This document shows positions 10,793 through 23,320 of a stretch of 64,000 nt of DNA, piece after piece. Positions within the stretch are counted from its first letter, which is position 1; every line of letters begins with the position of its first letter. This DNA comes from Garcia nutans (taxonomy: Eukaryota; Streptophyta; Magnoliopsida; Malpighiales; Euphorbiaceae). Under the pieces are notes generated by a model that saw nothing but the letters and a program-made list of their open reading frames with translations, was not told where the DNA came from and did not search any database. The stretch is taken from positions 39,060,001 through 39,124,000 of the forward strand of contig CANTUV010000035.1 of assembly GCA_947685225.1 (NCBI GenBank). Direction: 5' to 3'. The translations under genes were made by a program, and so were the position numbers.

Positions 10793-11452
10793 CAAATTCC
10801 ACATATCCATTCTATAAACCCTAATTCCACCATAACCAACTCATCTTCACTTTCAACCATAAAATCATTATATATATATATATATATCAAGACAACTTCA
10901 AAACAAACCATATTATGAATTATAAATATCACCATCAAAACCTCAAAATTTACATAATCTCAAATTTCAAGAAAACTCATTTAATTCCAAAGAAAACTTA
11001 CCTAAACCTTTATTAATCTTCAAAATAATCTTAATCCCTTTGAAATCTCTATGAAATTTGATGGATTTAAAGAAAATAAAACTTTCCTTCTCTTGGCTAT
11101 GGTGGACAATACGTAATGAAGAAGAAGAAGAATAAATATTTTTTGATTTTTTATTCTTTATTTAATTCTAACCACACATATATATTAATTAATTACTAAA
11201 TATCTCACTTTTCCATCACCTTCCACTATCAAAAATTATTTTTAATTTTGATTTATTTGATTTATTTTGATTTATTATTATTATTATTAACTTTTTTCTA
11301 TTCTACTTTACTTCTTACTATTTGACTTTATGTTTTAGGTATATTTCTTTTTATATTCAATGTATACATTAACATATTTCCTCTTCTACAGTTCACTTAA
11401 CTCTCCACATTGTTTATTTAATTATATTTTAATATAAATTTATGGCGTTACA
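10793..11452 (-). repeat. Right part of a minus-strand chromovirus-type LTR
   Basis: The sequence after T1 has the composition and end pattern of the minus LTR at 58879-61567 (CTTACC..CTTCTTGG-like middle) and ends ..GCGTTACA at 11452. GAATG follows and is a candidate target duplication. The rest of the LTR lies left of T1, outside the window. It interrupts the gypsy pol remnant that starts at 11453. Whether it was a solo LTR or an element end cannot be decided here. Confidence 0.5.
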
Positions 11453-12930
11453 GAATGTGGCAGCAGATACTTTATCTAGAAGGTACACTCTAATCTCTAC
11501 CTTGTCTTCTAAATTCAGAGGATTTGAATAGATCAAAGATTTATATGCTAAAGATTCTGATTTTTCTAATGTCTATGATGCATGTGAAAAGGTTGCATTT
11601 CAAAAATATTATAAGCATGAGGGATTTTTTATGAAAGAAAAGAAACTTTGCATATTAAGTGTTCATTAAGGGAAGTACTTATGAAAGAATTCCATAGTGG
11701 AGGGTTGATGAGACATTTTGGAGTAACCAAGACCTTAGAAATTTTGTAAGAGCATTTTATTGGCCAAACATAAAAAAGCATGTGGAAAGATGTTGAGCTA
11801 GATGTCTTGCTTATAGACAAGTTAAGTCTAGGGTTCTACCTCATAGATTGTACACACCTTTGCCTATACCTACTACGCCAATGGTTGATTTGTTAATGGA
11901 TTTTATGATGGGTTTGCCTGAGACTATGAAAGGGAAAGATAACATCTTTATAGTTGTTGATAGGTTTAGTAAGATGGCACATTTTATCACATTTCATAAA
12001 ACAAATGATGCTATTCACATTGCCAAGTTATTCTTTAGGGATGTGGTGCATTTGCATGGTATACCTAAAACAATAGTCTCAGATAGGGATGTGAAATTTT
12101 TGAGCCATTTTTGGAGAGTCTTATAAGAAAAATTGGGGACTAAATTGATGCTTTCTACTACTTGTCACCTACAAACTGATGGGAAAACCAAGGTAGTAAA
12201 TAAGACCTTATAAGCCTTGTTAAGAGCTGTTATAGGTAAAAATTTTAAAACTTGGGAAGACTGCTTACCTTTAGTTGAGTTTACATACAATAGGAGCATT
12301 GATTATTCTACATGTTTTTCACCTTTTGAAATTGTTTATGGTTTAAATCCGCTTACTCCATTAGATTTTTTACCTTTACCCTTAAATAATCTTGTAAGTA
12401 CACATGGATAAAAGAAGGTTGACTTAGTTAGAACCATACATGAGAAAGCAAGGCTGCACATTAAAAAGAGGAAAAAATAATATGCACGCCAAACTAATAA
12501 AGGAATAAAAAATGTTATCTTTGAACTAGGAGATTGGATGTGGGTGTATATGAGGAAGGAAAGGTTTCCTAGACATAGGAAATCTAAACTTGAACTAAGA
12601 GGTGATGGGCCATTTGAAGTTCTAGAGAAGATAAATGACAATGCCTACAAGATAGACCTTCCCGATGAGTGTAATATTTATGCTACTTTTAATGTTTCCG
12701 ACTTGTCTCCTTTTGAATTGGATTTAGATTCGAGGAGGAATGTTTTTGAGGAGGGAGGAATGATGTGACCATGGCTATGGAGCCCATAGATAGATGCCTT
12801 AAATCACAAAGCTTAAAGATTCCTAGTGGGCGAATCACAAGACAAAGAGCTAATAAGATAAATGAAGCTTTACAAGCTTATGTTTTGAGCTTCATGGATT
12901 CACATATGGTGCCATATGGATAGAGTAGAG
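11453..12930 (+). pseudogene. Gypsy pol remnant G: RNase H end, integrase, C terminus
   Basis: Begins with the RNase H/integrase junction motif NVAADTLSRR (11454). The HHCC region is degraded: one zinc Cys position reads Tyr near 11810, and stops occur at about 11668, 11747 and 11794. The core has Asp in IFIVVDRFSKMAHF (near 11955), Asp in IVSDRDVKF (near 12085), and the Glu region reads TKVVNKTL near 12190. The tail has GDWMWVYMRKERFP and ATFNVSDLSPFELD near 12690. A one-base shift near 12750 leads into a basic tail, SGRITRQRANK, near 12825. Gypsy family; lineage not certain. Fragment truncated at the left by the inserted LTR. Confidence 0.85.
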
Positions 12931-14688
12931 ACCAAGGAAAGCTTACCAACTTACTGAAAGGATTAGAGCTAGAAAACCTTGGAGGCATAGAATGTTTAGC
13001 GATCGCCCAACACTTTGTGCAGTCATGCTTCTTATTTAACAACCTATCATGCGACAACACCAGTGACCGCGAACTGCAGTACTTGATTTTTGTACTTTAG
13101 ACATTCATTCCATTTTTTTACATGTTTAATTTATTGTCTGGAGGTTTATTAATGTATTTGGACTCCAAGAACTTCTATATTATGGGCTACTTGTGATTAG
13201 GCCTATTGGTTGATTGTCCCAGCTAAGCAATTTAAGGTTAGAGTTGTTGTCATTATCAAACAACCTAGCCTAGGATTTTTAATGTTTGTAAACAATATTT
13301 AAACTCTTGTTTACCTCTAAAAAAGGGTTGGCCATTTTGATAATAGACTTTTTAGAATTCTCGAGAGATCATTATCTCTTGTTTCTTGGTTGTATCAAGG
13401 GTTCTACTTGTAAAGTTAATTGCTTTGAGGTTGGTTAATTTTAAGGTTCTATTCCATAGGTTGGAATTGGGTCGTGGACTTGGCAAGGATCATATTTCAT
13501 CTTCTAAGAGATTGATATCACTCGCAAAGGCGAGGGGGTCTCTAGTTTAGTGTACTGATGGTTTCCATCATGATCATCTTGTTGGGAGCAATGGGACCTG
13601 AAGTGGTTACACGTTAGACGTTACAGTTATCATCCTTGTGTCATGCTCAATATTGCAGTCGCGATCACTGTCATAGTGATTCGAATTGATTTTTGTATTT
13701 AATCATATTATTATGTTTTATTCATTAGTTATAGCAGTTTTGCTGGGATTATCTTATTTGGACTTAAGAATTATTATGATATTAGGCTATGTTTGTTTAA
13801 GGTCCAAAGCTTTACTAAGTTAGATTAGTAGTTCAAGGTGAGGATTGTTCTTATTTCCAAACAACATTTAAGGTTTCTCTTTACCTTCCTTACCTTCTAA
13901 CCTATTTAATTGTTTTTTTATAGTGTAAAGAGGTGAGGCTATTTGATAATAGAAATTATAGATTTCTTATTCAGAGAACATTTTCTCTTATTTTGTGCTC
14001 GAATCAAGGTTCCTACTTTGAAGTTAATCATTCTGTTGGTAGATAATTCCAAGATTCTCTTCCACAGGTTGGGATTGGGTCAAGGACTTGGCAAAGATCT
14101 AATTTGACTTTCCAAGGGGTTGGTGTCACGTGCAAAGGCGAAAGAGTTCCTTGTCCTTATCTAAAGGGTTCATGTCTTCATGTTGTTTACTTCATTATGC
14201 TAAATTGTGTCCTTCAATCCTGAAATTTAATTCCTTCAATTGTGTTCATGATTTTCTATTTAATTTAGTTCAAACAAAAAAATGTTTAGATTGTTGATCG
14301 TATCAATTCTTTCATAAAAATTGTTATCAACTGTGTTTGTAGTTGTCAAAGTTAGTTTCTAAACCCTAAAGGCTGCAAACTAACAGAGAAATTTAGAGAA
14401 CCGTAGAAATTTTAATGACTTAGCTCACTTTGTATATAACGATCGCCATTCCTAACTCATGATCTCTATATTCTTTTAGCATTGAAAATTGTGGTTGCCT
14501 TTTTTTGTTATGAACCTTATTGTGATTTTTTAGGTATTAAGAAAAATTTTTCCGCACTTTCTCATGGTTGTGTCTGTAACCGTGAACCCTATTGTTAGAT
14601 TTGGATTTCACCTTGAGTACTCTAGTGGTAACACCATTCATTATGATACCCATTGCAAACCTTTTTGCCAAATTAGAACATTAGTCGA
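12931..14688 (+). repeat. 3' region of G with ~0.6-kb tandem duplication
   Basis: No ORF is supported. Two diverged copies of a ~0.6-kb unit follow each other, about 13076-13680 and 13683-14170. Shared blocks include GATTTTTGTA starts, ACTTGGCAA(G/A)GATC, TTCCA(T/C)AGGTTGG(A/G)ATTGGG and GCAAAGGCGA. The copies have many substitutions, so the duplication is old. The rest (14171-14688) shows nothing I can name. This may be the LTR of G. Confidence 0.5.
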
Positions 14689-15160
14689 TATAATATCCTG
14701 AATTTTTTTAAAAATTCCTAATCTTTGGAAATTTAATAAAATAAATTATAATTTAATTGGATAAATTAAATGAATGATTTTAAATGACAAATGAAAGGAT
14801 TTTAAATGAGAAAAGTGAAATATATATGTGAAATATATATAAAATATACATTATATATATAAAAGTCAACAAAAAAAGTCAACACTTTTTAAAAGAAAAG
14901 TCAAAGTCAAGGGTATTTTGGTAAATAAACTTTGGATTTTAAAATTATTAAATTAATTCAAAAATAAATAATTTTTGATGGAAGATATATTTTTGGGGTT
15001 TTAATTAATTAATTAATTAAAAATATAATATAATAATATATATTTATGGTTTAAAAAGAAAATGGAAAGAAAGAGAAACAAGTTGATCTTCATCTTCTTT
15101 TTCTTCCATGAAAGGCTGAACCTCCATAGCCAAGCAAGCTCAAGATTTTCTTCTTCCATG

Positions 15161-17279
15161 TGTAGACCCTTAATTTTAACCCCAATTTGATACGGTCCTA
15201 ATTAAATGATGCCAAAATAAATTCGATCCAATTTACAACTTCTAATAAGTATGTCCAATTTTAAAAGTCACAAACTCAAGTACAAAACCCTACACCAAGT
15301 CTTTTTTTGAAGTTTTAGTCCAAAAAATTAAAAAAAATGTGAAATAAGTTCAAGCTCAAAGGCCCATGTGACATGAACCTTGGCTCATGTCGATCTGGAT
15401 GTCCCAGGTCGACTTAGCTTTGGTCCATGTCGACCTGGGGCCATGTCAACCTGGAGGCCCAAGGTCGACATGAGCATGCCTCATGTCGACCTGGGCAGCC
15501 CATGGTCACCATGAGGTTGGTCTCATATCGACCTAGGGCAACCAGGTCGACATGAGTTCAAAAACTTTCATAATTCAACTAGAATTTGTTTTAAGGACTG
15601 ATTAATATTAGGTTAAGGATTCTGAGTGAGGTGAGGGTCTATAAATAATAATGTTTCAGAATTCAGAGGGGGAACATTAAGGGGGAGGAGGAACATTAAC
15701 AAGAGTAGGAAGGAACATAAAAGAGAGACGGCAACAAACAGAGAAGATTATCAATAGACATTCGTCAGTCATCAATCCATCAAAGATAGCAATGTTGTCT
15801 TTGTTCATTGTTCATCCAGAAGTCAATTGTGAAGGAACCAACGAACGGAGGTTTGATTTAATTCTTTAATTTATTTGAATTCACAGTAGTTTCATCCTTG
15901 AGTTACAACTTATTTGACTGTCTAGTATATACATTCCCTTCTATAAATATCATTAGAAGTTTGAAGATTAAGAAGTTGTTTAGGTCCAGTAGTTAACTTA
16001 AATCTCGTAGTCTTGATTACTTGATTTAAACAACATGATTTGAGTTTAATGTTCATATAATCATAAAACATTATCAAAATCCTAATCTAATTGCCCAGTT
16101 GCTAAAAACCCTAATCTGTTTTCCAATTTCAAAAACTCTAAATTGTTTTATTAATTCCTAAAACCCTAATTGTTTTCTTAATTTTTCAAAACCTATATTA
16201 TTTTATTAATTCCCAAAACCTTAATTGATCAAATTTTAAAATGTCAGAATCCTTTAATTCCAGAAAACCTAAAACCCTAACTCCAGTTGCTTAATTCCCA
16301 AACCTAGACCCAAACCCTAATTCCAATAAACTTAATTCCTAAACCCTAGTTTCATAGAAACCTTAAAATTTCTTAAACCCTAAATTTCATAATCCCCAGC
16401 AACCTCAAAAAAGCCCTAAACCCTAAATGATGAAACCTCAATTTAAACCCTAATTTTAAAACCCTAATTCCAAACTTTGAATTCCAAAAACCCTAATTTT
16501 AAAACCCTAAGTTCTAAAACCCTAAATTCTGAAAATCCTAAATTCTTTAAAACCCTAAATATATATATTTATTGCTTTATTTAATTTTAGATTTGATTAT
16601 ATAGTTTATTATATATTTTGATTTATTTAATTTCAATGCTAGATTTATTTAATTTACCATGGATGATTATTTTCTTTATTGTTATGATTAATATTTGTTT
16701 GTTTTAGTATTAAAATTGTAAGAGGTATGTTTTCACTTTGTGCGTACCTCATTAATTAATTTTCATGTAATTTAAATTGCTTTTATATTTTGGACCAATG
16801 CAAAGGACATATTTCCACCTTTCGGTGGGTGTCCTATTTAGTTTAGACATGAACGATGTAAGGACATGTTTCCATCCTCGGATGGGTGTCCATTTATTTA
16901 CTTTGTTTGGACATTACTTTGATTTTAATATAATGATGCTTTATTTTAATTGTTGCATGTAATATGGATAATATTATTATATTTAAGTATTTTATAATAT
17001 TAAGACCTACAAAGGAGCCCGGTTCCAATGAACCAAGCATTGTGGGGGTGCTGGGCCATTTCTCACCTTCCCCATACGTACCCAACTTTTTGAACCCATT
17101 AGGGGGTTGGGGATTCCTTAGGAATTGATTGATCCACTACTTTCTTTTTCCAGGCCCATCCAGGGGAGACTCCATTTTCTTCAGGCTTAGGCCCTTGTTC
17201 TCTAAGGCCCCGAGCATAAACAGTGTCGAAGTCGTAAGAACCATTCCATCGGGAGTGGGAGCAAAAATCCCCTTTTACA
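15161..17279 (+). repeat. X 5' LTR
   Basis: 2119 bases, TGTAGACCC...TTTTACA. TATAAATA is at 15640-15647. Its U3 is distinctive: an array at 15361-15560 of CATGTCGACCTGG and its reverse complement, able to form hairpins. A dense block of AAACCCTAA-like words lies at 16080-16560. The last 500 bases match the T1 and T2 LTR ends. Confidence 0.85.
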
Positions 17280-17280
17280 G

Positions 17281-17298
17281 TGGCGACTCTACTAGGGA
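17281..17298 (+). other. X primer binding site
   Basis: TGGCGACTCTACTAGGG directly after the LTR. T2 has TGGCGACTCCACTGGGG. From memory this complements the 3' end of a plant tRNA-Arg (..GGAGUCG plus CCA), the primer used by Ogre-type elements. X has two changes, so priming may be weakened. Confidence 0.6.
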
Positions 17299-17383
17299 TA
17301 AGAGAAGTTGATTCCCTTGGTCTTTATATTATTCTATTCTTTCTTATCATGATATTATCCATTGCATCATATTAGATTGCATC

Positions 17384-17617
17384 GTGTGCATAAGTGAGGA
17401 CGCCCGTGTTACCCGTGTTGTATTATGTAAGGGATACCATACTTTCACTCAAGGTATGGAGATCGAGCATGGCATAACCACTCATAGCCTTGTACCATTT
17501 GGTATGTACTTGCTATGGGAACCTAAGCCTTTTAACCCAAAGACTAAAGCTCATGTAATAGGCCTAGTTACTTTCCTTAGGTTTTACCCCAAATGCTTGT
17601 TGTTTGACTATAGTTAA
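17384..17617 (+). CDS. Small leader ORF of X, conserved with T2
   Basis: 77 codons upstream of gag. The stretch from CKGYHTFTQGMEIEHG to the C-terminal region matches T2's 65-codon ORF at 40634-40831. Over the shared part I count about six silent and six amino-acid-changing base differences, the latter mostly in the last few codons, and both end at the same TAA. The start is not shared: T2 has Met where X has Val, and T2 has a stop just upstream. It could be a leader peptide or a by-product of conserved leader RNA. No known domain. Confidence 0.35.
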   Translation: MCISEDARVTRVVLCKGYHTFTQGMEIEHGITTHSLVPFGMYLLWEPKPFNPKTKAHVIGLVTFLRFYPKCLLFDYS

Positions 17618-17882
17618 TTTATCTTAGCTTAAATCATGGCTTATTTGGTTTGTTCTTTTTCTAATATGACCTAAGTATATTGTAAGCTCAAAATAAATTT
17701 TTCTTTAAAATCCAAAAGACCAAAGCTATTTTTAAAACTTTTCAAAATAGTCTTTGGATATAAAACTTTTTCAAAAACAAATAAATTTTTTTTTTCTCAT
17801 GACTCAAATACAAAGCCTAAAATCCATTTTTTCTAAAATCTTTTTACAATGGGCTTAGAAACAAAATTATTTTCATCCAACC

Positions 17883-19958
17883 TATGAGCGGGGATTTTCG
17901 CCTCCACTCTGGGTGGAATGGTTCTTGCAACTTCGGCAACTTTGGGACCTTAGAGAACACAGACCTAAGTTCGGAGAAAATGGAGTCTCCACCCGGACGG
18001 GCCGGGAAAAAGAAAGGGATGGATGACTCAATTTCTAAGGAATCCCCAACCCCCTAATGGGTTCAGAAAGTTGGGTATGTGTGGGGAAGGTGAGAAATGG
18101 CGCAACACCCCCACAATGCCCAGTTCATTGGAACCAGCCTCCTTTACAGGTCTTTATATTATAAAATTCTTAAGTATAACAATATTATCCATATTACATG
18201 CAACAATTGAAATAAAGCATCATTATATTAAAAATCAAAGCAATGTCCAAGCAAAACAAATAAATGGACACCCATCCGAAGATGGAAACATGCCCTTACA
18301 TCATCCATATCTAAACTAATAGGGCACCCACCAAAAGGTAGAAACATGTCCTTTAAATTGGTTCAAAATATAAAAGATATTTAAATTACATGATATTTAA
18401 TTAATGAGGTACCCACAAAGTGGAAACATACCTCTTACAACATTTAGAAATCAAAATAAATTGATAAAAGTAAATAACCAATCATCATAAATAAATCATT
18501 AATCAAAGATGTTAAACATCAATAGAAAGTAAACATCCATCCATGATAAATTAAATAAATCATGCATCGAACATAAATAAATCAAAGCGTATAATAAACT
18601 ACATAATCAAATAAGGTAAGTAAAGATATAAATTGAAGTTTACTGTTTCTCATTTAAAGTTCTTTAATTAATATTTAGGGTTTTGGAATTTATTGGTTTA
18701 GGCTACTGTAAGTTTTAAGGGAATTAAAATGGATTAAATTTTTATAATTTAAGGGATTGATAAGGTTCTTTGATTAACCAAATTAGGGTTTGAGGGGTAA
18801 TATCATGAAAGTAGGGTTCGAATACTTTAAAACATTAGGTTTATGATTATTAGGTACTGGATTGTTGTTTTTAGGCTTATTGTGTTGAATTTTAATATTT
18901 AGATTTATAATGTTTTAAGGTTTCAAGGATTGGAGTCCAGGAAAATTAGGGTTTACAGTTTTGGTTTTGAGAGAAATAGGGTTTTTGAGAATTTAGGGTT
19001 CAGGTTTACTAGTTTAGGGTTTACTATTTTTGGTTTTGAAGTTGAATTAGGGTTTTTAGTATTTTGGAGGATGTATTTGATTTTAGAATTTGAGAAAACA
19101 GTTTATAGTTTTATATAGCTTTATGGAAATGGGCAAGACGATTTAAGGTTTTTGGAAACAGAAAGTATTTTTTTTAGGGTTTTTGGAAATAGAAGGATTA
19201 ATTTAAGGTTCTGAGGTTTATAAGAAGTAAATTAGGGCTCTAAGGTTTTTAGAATCAAATGAAGCAATTTAATGATTCAAGCTACTGTAAGGGAAAAAAA
19301 AGATTAGATATTCAAACCTTCGTTTGTTGGTTCCACCAAAAATTGCTTCTTGGATGACCAAGGACAAAGGCAGGATTGCTGCCTTTGATGGCTTGATTGC
19401 TGGCTTGCTTATCCCTCTCAAATCTAAAGTTCCACAGTTCAAGTCTAAATCCAAAGTTCAAAATCCAGTCCAATCGTCCAAAGTCCTCCCTTTTTCTTTT
19501 CTGTGATTTTTAGTGTTATTTATAGGAAAACTTTTATGATTAATCCTAGTTTTTTTAACAAAACTAAAATTCATTAGGAAAGGAAACCAAAACCAAATAG
19601 AATTTGGTTTCGAAAAAAATTGCATTGGAAAAATTTCGCTGGCGAAAACTTGCGACAGCTGGCTGAGATGACTGGCGAGCGAAAAACTGCAAGGGGCAGG
19701 CTGCGGGCTATTTCCCCCGCAGGAAGTTCCTGCTGGTGAAATGGCCCAAGGCCATTTCGTCCAATGATTTCGGCGATGAATTTTTCATCGCTGATTTTTA
19801 TTTTTATTTATTTGTTTATGTTTATTATTTTTATTATTTTTTATTAATTATAAAAACTAAATACTAAAACAAATATTATTTAATTAAGATAACACAAAAA
19901 TTATTTTGGACTAATTAAAATATATTGGACCGGACTGGGTCAAAAATTAAGTGTCTAC
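17883..19958 (-). repeat. Y 3' LTR (minus orientation)
   Basis: Reverse complement of the Tat LTR: the U5 end is at 17883 (TATGAGCGGGG, with TG changed to TA) and the U3 start at 19958 (..GTGTCTACA). The polypurine tract abuts at 19959, so this is Y's 3' LTR rather than a solo LTR. The minus-strand TATAAAT is near 19516. GC-rich inverted repeats lie at 19640-19790. It joins X's leader at 17882/17883 without a visible target duplication. Confidence 0.8.
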
Positions 19959-19978
19959 AGTTTGCTCCCTGCTTGAAC
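19959..19978 (-). other. Y polypurine tract
   Basis: The minus strand reads TTCAAGCAGGGAGCAAAC directly before the LTR's TGTAGAC. It corresponds to the plus-strand tract of X at 37207-37222. Confidence 0.7.
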
Positions 19979-20049
19979 AATATGAGACTTTAGTAAAAGA
20001 GAGTGAAAAGCAATAAGACTTAATTTTTGAGATGGTTGAGATTTTGGGG

Positions 20050-20875
20050 TTTGGACCCATTTTGAGTCCTGGACTCAAAGAATAATTTTATGTTCTGGAC
20101 CTAAGGGTAATTTGGGTTCTGGACTCGAGCTAAGTTATGGACTTATAAGAGATTTTAGGTTAAGAAAAATTTGGGTTCTGACCCGAGCTAAGTTCTGGAC
20201 TTAGAAGAGATTCTAGGTTCTAGACCTAAGGATAATTTGGGTTCTGGTCCCGAGCTAAGTTCTGGACTTAGAAGAGATTCTAGGTTCTGGACCTAAGGAC
20301 AATTTGGGTTCTGGACCCGAAACTAGATTTGGATACTCGATCCTAAACTAGACTTGGATACTCGATCCTAAATTGGATTCAGATACTCGATCCTAACTGG
20401 ATTTGGATACTCGATCCTGAACTGTATTTGGATACTCGATCCTAACCTGGATTTAGATACTTGATCCTAACTGGATTTGGATACTCGATCGTAACTGGAT
20501 TTGGATACTCGATCCTAACTTGGATTTGAATACTCGATCCTAACTGGATTTGGATACTCAATCCTAACTAAATTTGGATACTTGATCCTAAACTAGATTT
20601 GGATACTCGATCCTAAATTGGGTTTTGATACTCAATCCTAAATTGGATTGGGATACTTGATCCTAAACTGGATTTGGATACTCGATTCTAACTGGATTCG
20701 GATACTCGATCCTAAATTGGATTGGGATAATCGATCCTAAACTGGATTTGGATACTCGATCCTAACTGGATTCGGATACTCGATCCTAACAGGATTTGGA
20801 TACTCGATCTTAACTGGATTTGGATACTCAATCCTAAATTGGATTGGGATACTCGACCCTAAACTAGATTTACTT
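20050..20875 (-). repeat. Y tandem mini-hairpin arrays
   Basis: Two sub-arrays. At 20050-20330 the units are of the GTTCTGGAC type (the CCAGA-loop unit of T1/T2 on the other strand). At 20320-20875 about 20 units carry GGATACTCGATCC spaced by AACTGGATTT-like linkers; the unit can pair GGAT with ATCC around a five-base loop. X has GGGTCCAAGTACCC units at the matching place. Not a CRISPR: spacers are short and nearly identical. Confidence 0.75.
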
Positions 20876-20879
20876 TGGG

Positions 20880-23320
20880 TACTTGGACCCGTGACTGGGT
20901 ACTTTGACTCGAGATTGAATTCGATTTGATTGACCTTTTATCAGTTGAGGATTCTGGCTTAACTTGTTGTTCCATTCTTTTTTCTTCCTTTCGCAAAAAT
21001 TCAGCTATTTTTAGTTGGCCCTCATATCTTCTCCTTGCCCCCCTGCGTGGTAAAATATTAGAAGTGAGTCAAAATATTTTGTTCATGCATAAACTTAAAA
21101 ATTAAAGAGGAGAAACTTTGCCCCCTGTGTAGGCTCAAACCAAAGATTTTTTCCATGCAAACTTTGATTGATGTTTTTGTTGTCTAGTTCTTTACACAAG
21201 CACGTATTTCCATGCCCCCTAATTTGATATCTGCTTTTGACTATTTACTTCACAGGGTGTTTGTTGTTCACTTTGATAAAGAGTAGACAATACAAGACAA
21301 GAAAATGCAATGTGATATGCTCATGTATGCATGATATGCATGAATAATACTCACAGACCGAGGTGATCAGTAGAAGTATTCTCATTAGTTCCTTTCAGAT
21401 GCTCATTCAGGTCTTGCATTGGAATGATCAAAAGCTTAGCATTTGTGGCCTTTATATTTAAGATGTTGAAAACACGAGTGGCAGAGACTCCAAGCAGCAG
21501 AGTCAGGGATACATCCATTTCAAACTATGTTTCAGCATGCCAGTTGGTAGCTTCTTCTTGACCTTTTCAGTAATCATTTCCTTTGCCTACTGTGTCCTTC
21601 AAGGTTCGACTGTTCAAGAAACTTCTCTTAACTTGAAGGCTTTGTATGATAAAAATATTTTTTATTTTTTGAATTTTGATTTTGAAATCAAATGTTGTCT
21701 TTGCCAAATCAATGTCAATGTACCTCAAGACTTGATTGTTCCAAATTAACATATCTATAACATGACAACCCTATTTACCGTACTAAATTTGGGAATCATT
21801 TATATTTAAGCAAGAACTGTTGCACTTCAGATAAGCACATACACATTACTTGGCCAAAGGTCTCATTGAATTTAAATATCATCTATCTCATATGCATGCT
21901 TATTCAAACTATCTCCACTAATAGACTCTACCTACTAAGAGAGATCAACAGGTCTTTAATAGGCTTGAAATGGGGTCTATAAGGGACATGGGTTAAATGA
22001 AGGCCATTTGTAAGTTGGAGTGGATGTGACACATTGGACAAACCTTCACACTACAAATTTCTTATTTGAACTTTAGGCAGCTAGGAGCAATCTTGCTAGA
22101 CTCCAAATTCCTTTGATCTTCTTGGCATTAATCTAGATCTCGATTGGAACAGCCTTTTCCCTTGCATAAAGTTTGATTCCCAAATTCATTTCTTTTCTTC
22201 TTCTCCCTTTTCTTTCTTTTTCTTTTTCTTACTCTTCCCTTTCTTTGAGCATTTTATCATTTTGCCCTTCTTACTTGTCGGACTGTTAAGTACAAAACTT
22301 TGATGAACTTAATGGTCTTTCTTCTTTTTCTCCAATTTTGATTGAAACTTTGGTTGGGTTTGACAAATTCAAGTCAAAATGTCCTTATAAAGCAAATGGA
22401 AGCCTTTTGCTGTTTTAGGTAAAAGAGAACTCAGTTGGCTTTTTGAACCGCCTTTTTAGGTTTTATTTTTTTTATTTTTTTCTTATTATTATTTTTTTCT
22501 TTTTGTTTTGCTTTTGTTTTTTTTTTGTTTTTTTTTTGTTTTTTTTGTTTGGTTCTAGCTCTAAAAGAGTTGTCTTGTTTGTACTAACTTGGGCTTCCAT
22601 TAATGGATGAGTGGAGTAACATAAATCTTCTTTAACAGGGATAAATCATTTGTTACTCTAATGTTGTCTTGATATATTGGAGATATTAGAAAAACTTCAA
22701 CTACCCTTATGGTCTTGATAACATCAACTTTCCTAATGATCTTGACTATGCATTCCTTTCTTTGATCTTCTTGCCCCTTCATCTTAGTGATCATAAGACT
22801 TACCAAAAGTACCACAACAGCTCAGGGTAGGTTATCAGGGTTTTTTAGCCAATGAAAAGAAAACTAAATTTTATGAAGGCTCAAAAGGACAACTAGAGAT
22901 TGATGTTTAATAGGGTGGATACTAGTTGTTGGCTAACCAAACAATGCCTAGATCATTTCTCTCTTAAATAAGCAGAGTTCAATTTTCCCTCGAAAGTTTG
23001 TCAAAGCATGTTCTAAGACTGACTAGGACCTAGACAAATGTAATTATGTAGGAGCCCTCTCTAAGTAAGCATACACAACTCAATGCTACAGAGCAATTCC
23101 CTCACCTAGTAAAGTCATTCAAGTAATGATGCCTAGGCACATTAATTTAAGAACATCAAGCTAGATTCCTCATTGGTTGAGCACCAAAATGAACAAAGAC
23201 CAATAAAAATTTTGATGAAATTAATTTATTCAAACAAATTTAAACTAGAAAAACATAATTGTTCAAATTAAAGAAAGTAAAATTGAAAAGCAACATTCAA
23301 GCTAAGGAAAGTTTGGTGAG
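20880..23320 (-). other. Y 3' non-coding region
   Basis: About 2.4 kb between gag and the tandem array, in reverse orientation. It has no pol similarity and only short chance ORFs. A pyrimidine-rich tract (22440-22560 with long T runs) is shared, inverted, with X 34770-34890 (A-rich). It matches X's 3' region along most of its length, so it is a stable part of this gag-only subfamily. Confidence 0.7.

Noticed and set aside
10474..10824. 116-codon frame in the LTR end, with similar ones in every Tat LTR
   Set aside because: Recurs because the LTR end is conserved. It crosses the LTR border in T1 and reads a different tail in each copy. No domain.
20320..20875. Regular repeats that look CRISPR-like
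   Set aside because: Linkers are short and nearly identical, repeats vary, there are no cas genes, and the setting is a plant retrotransposon.
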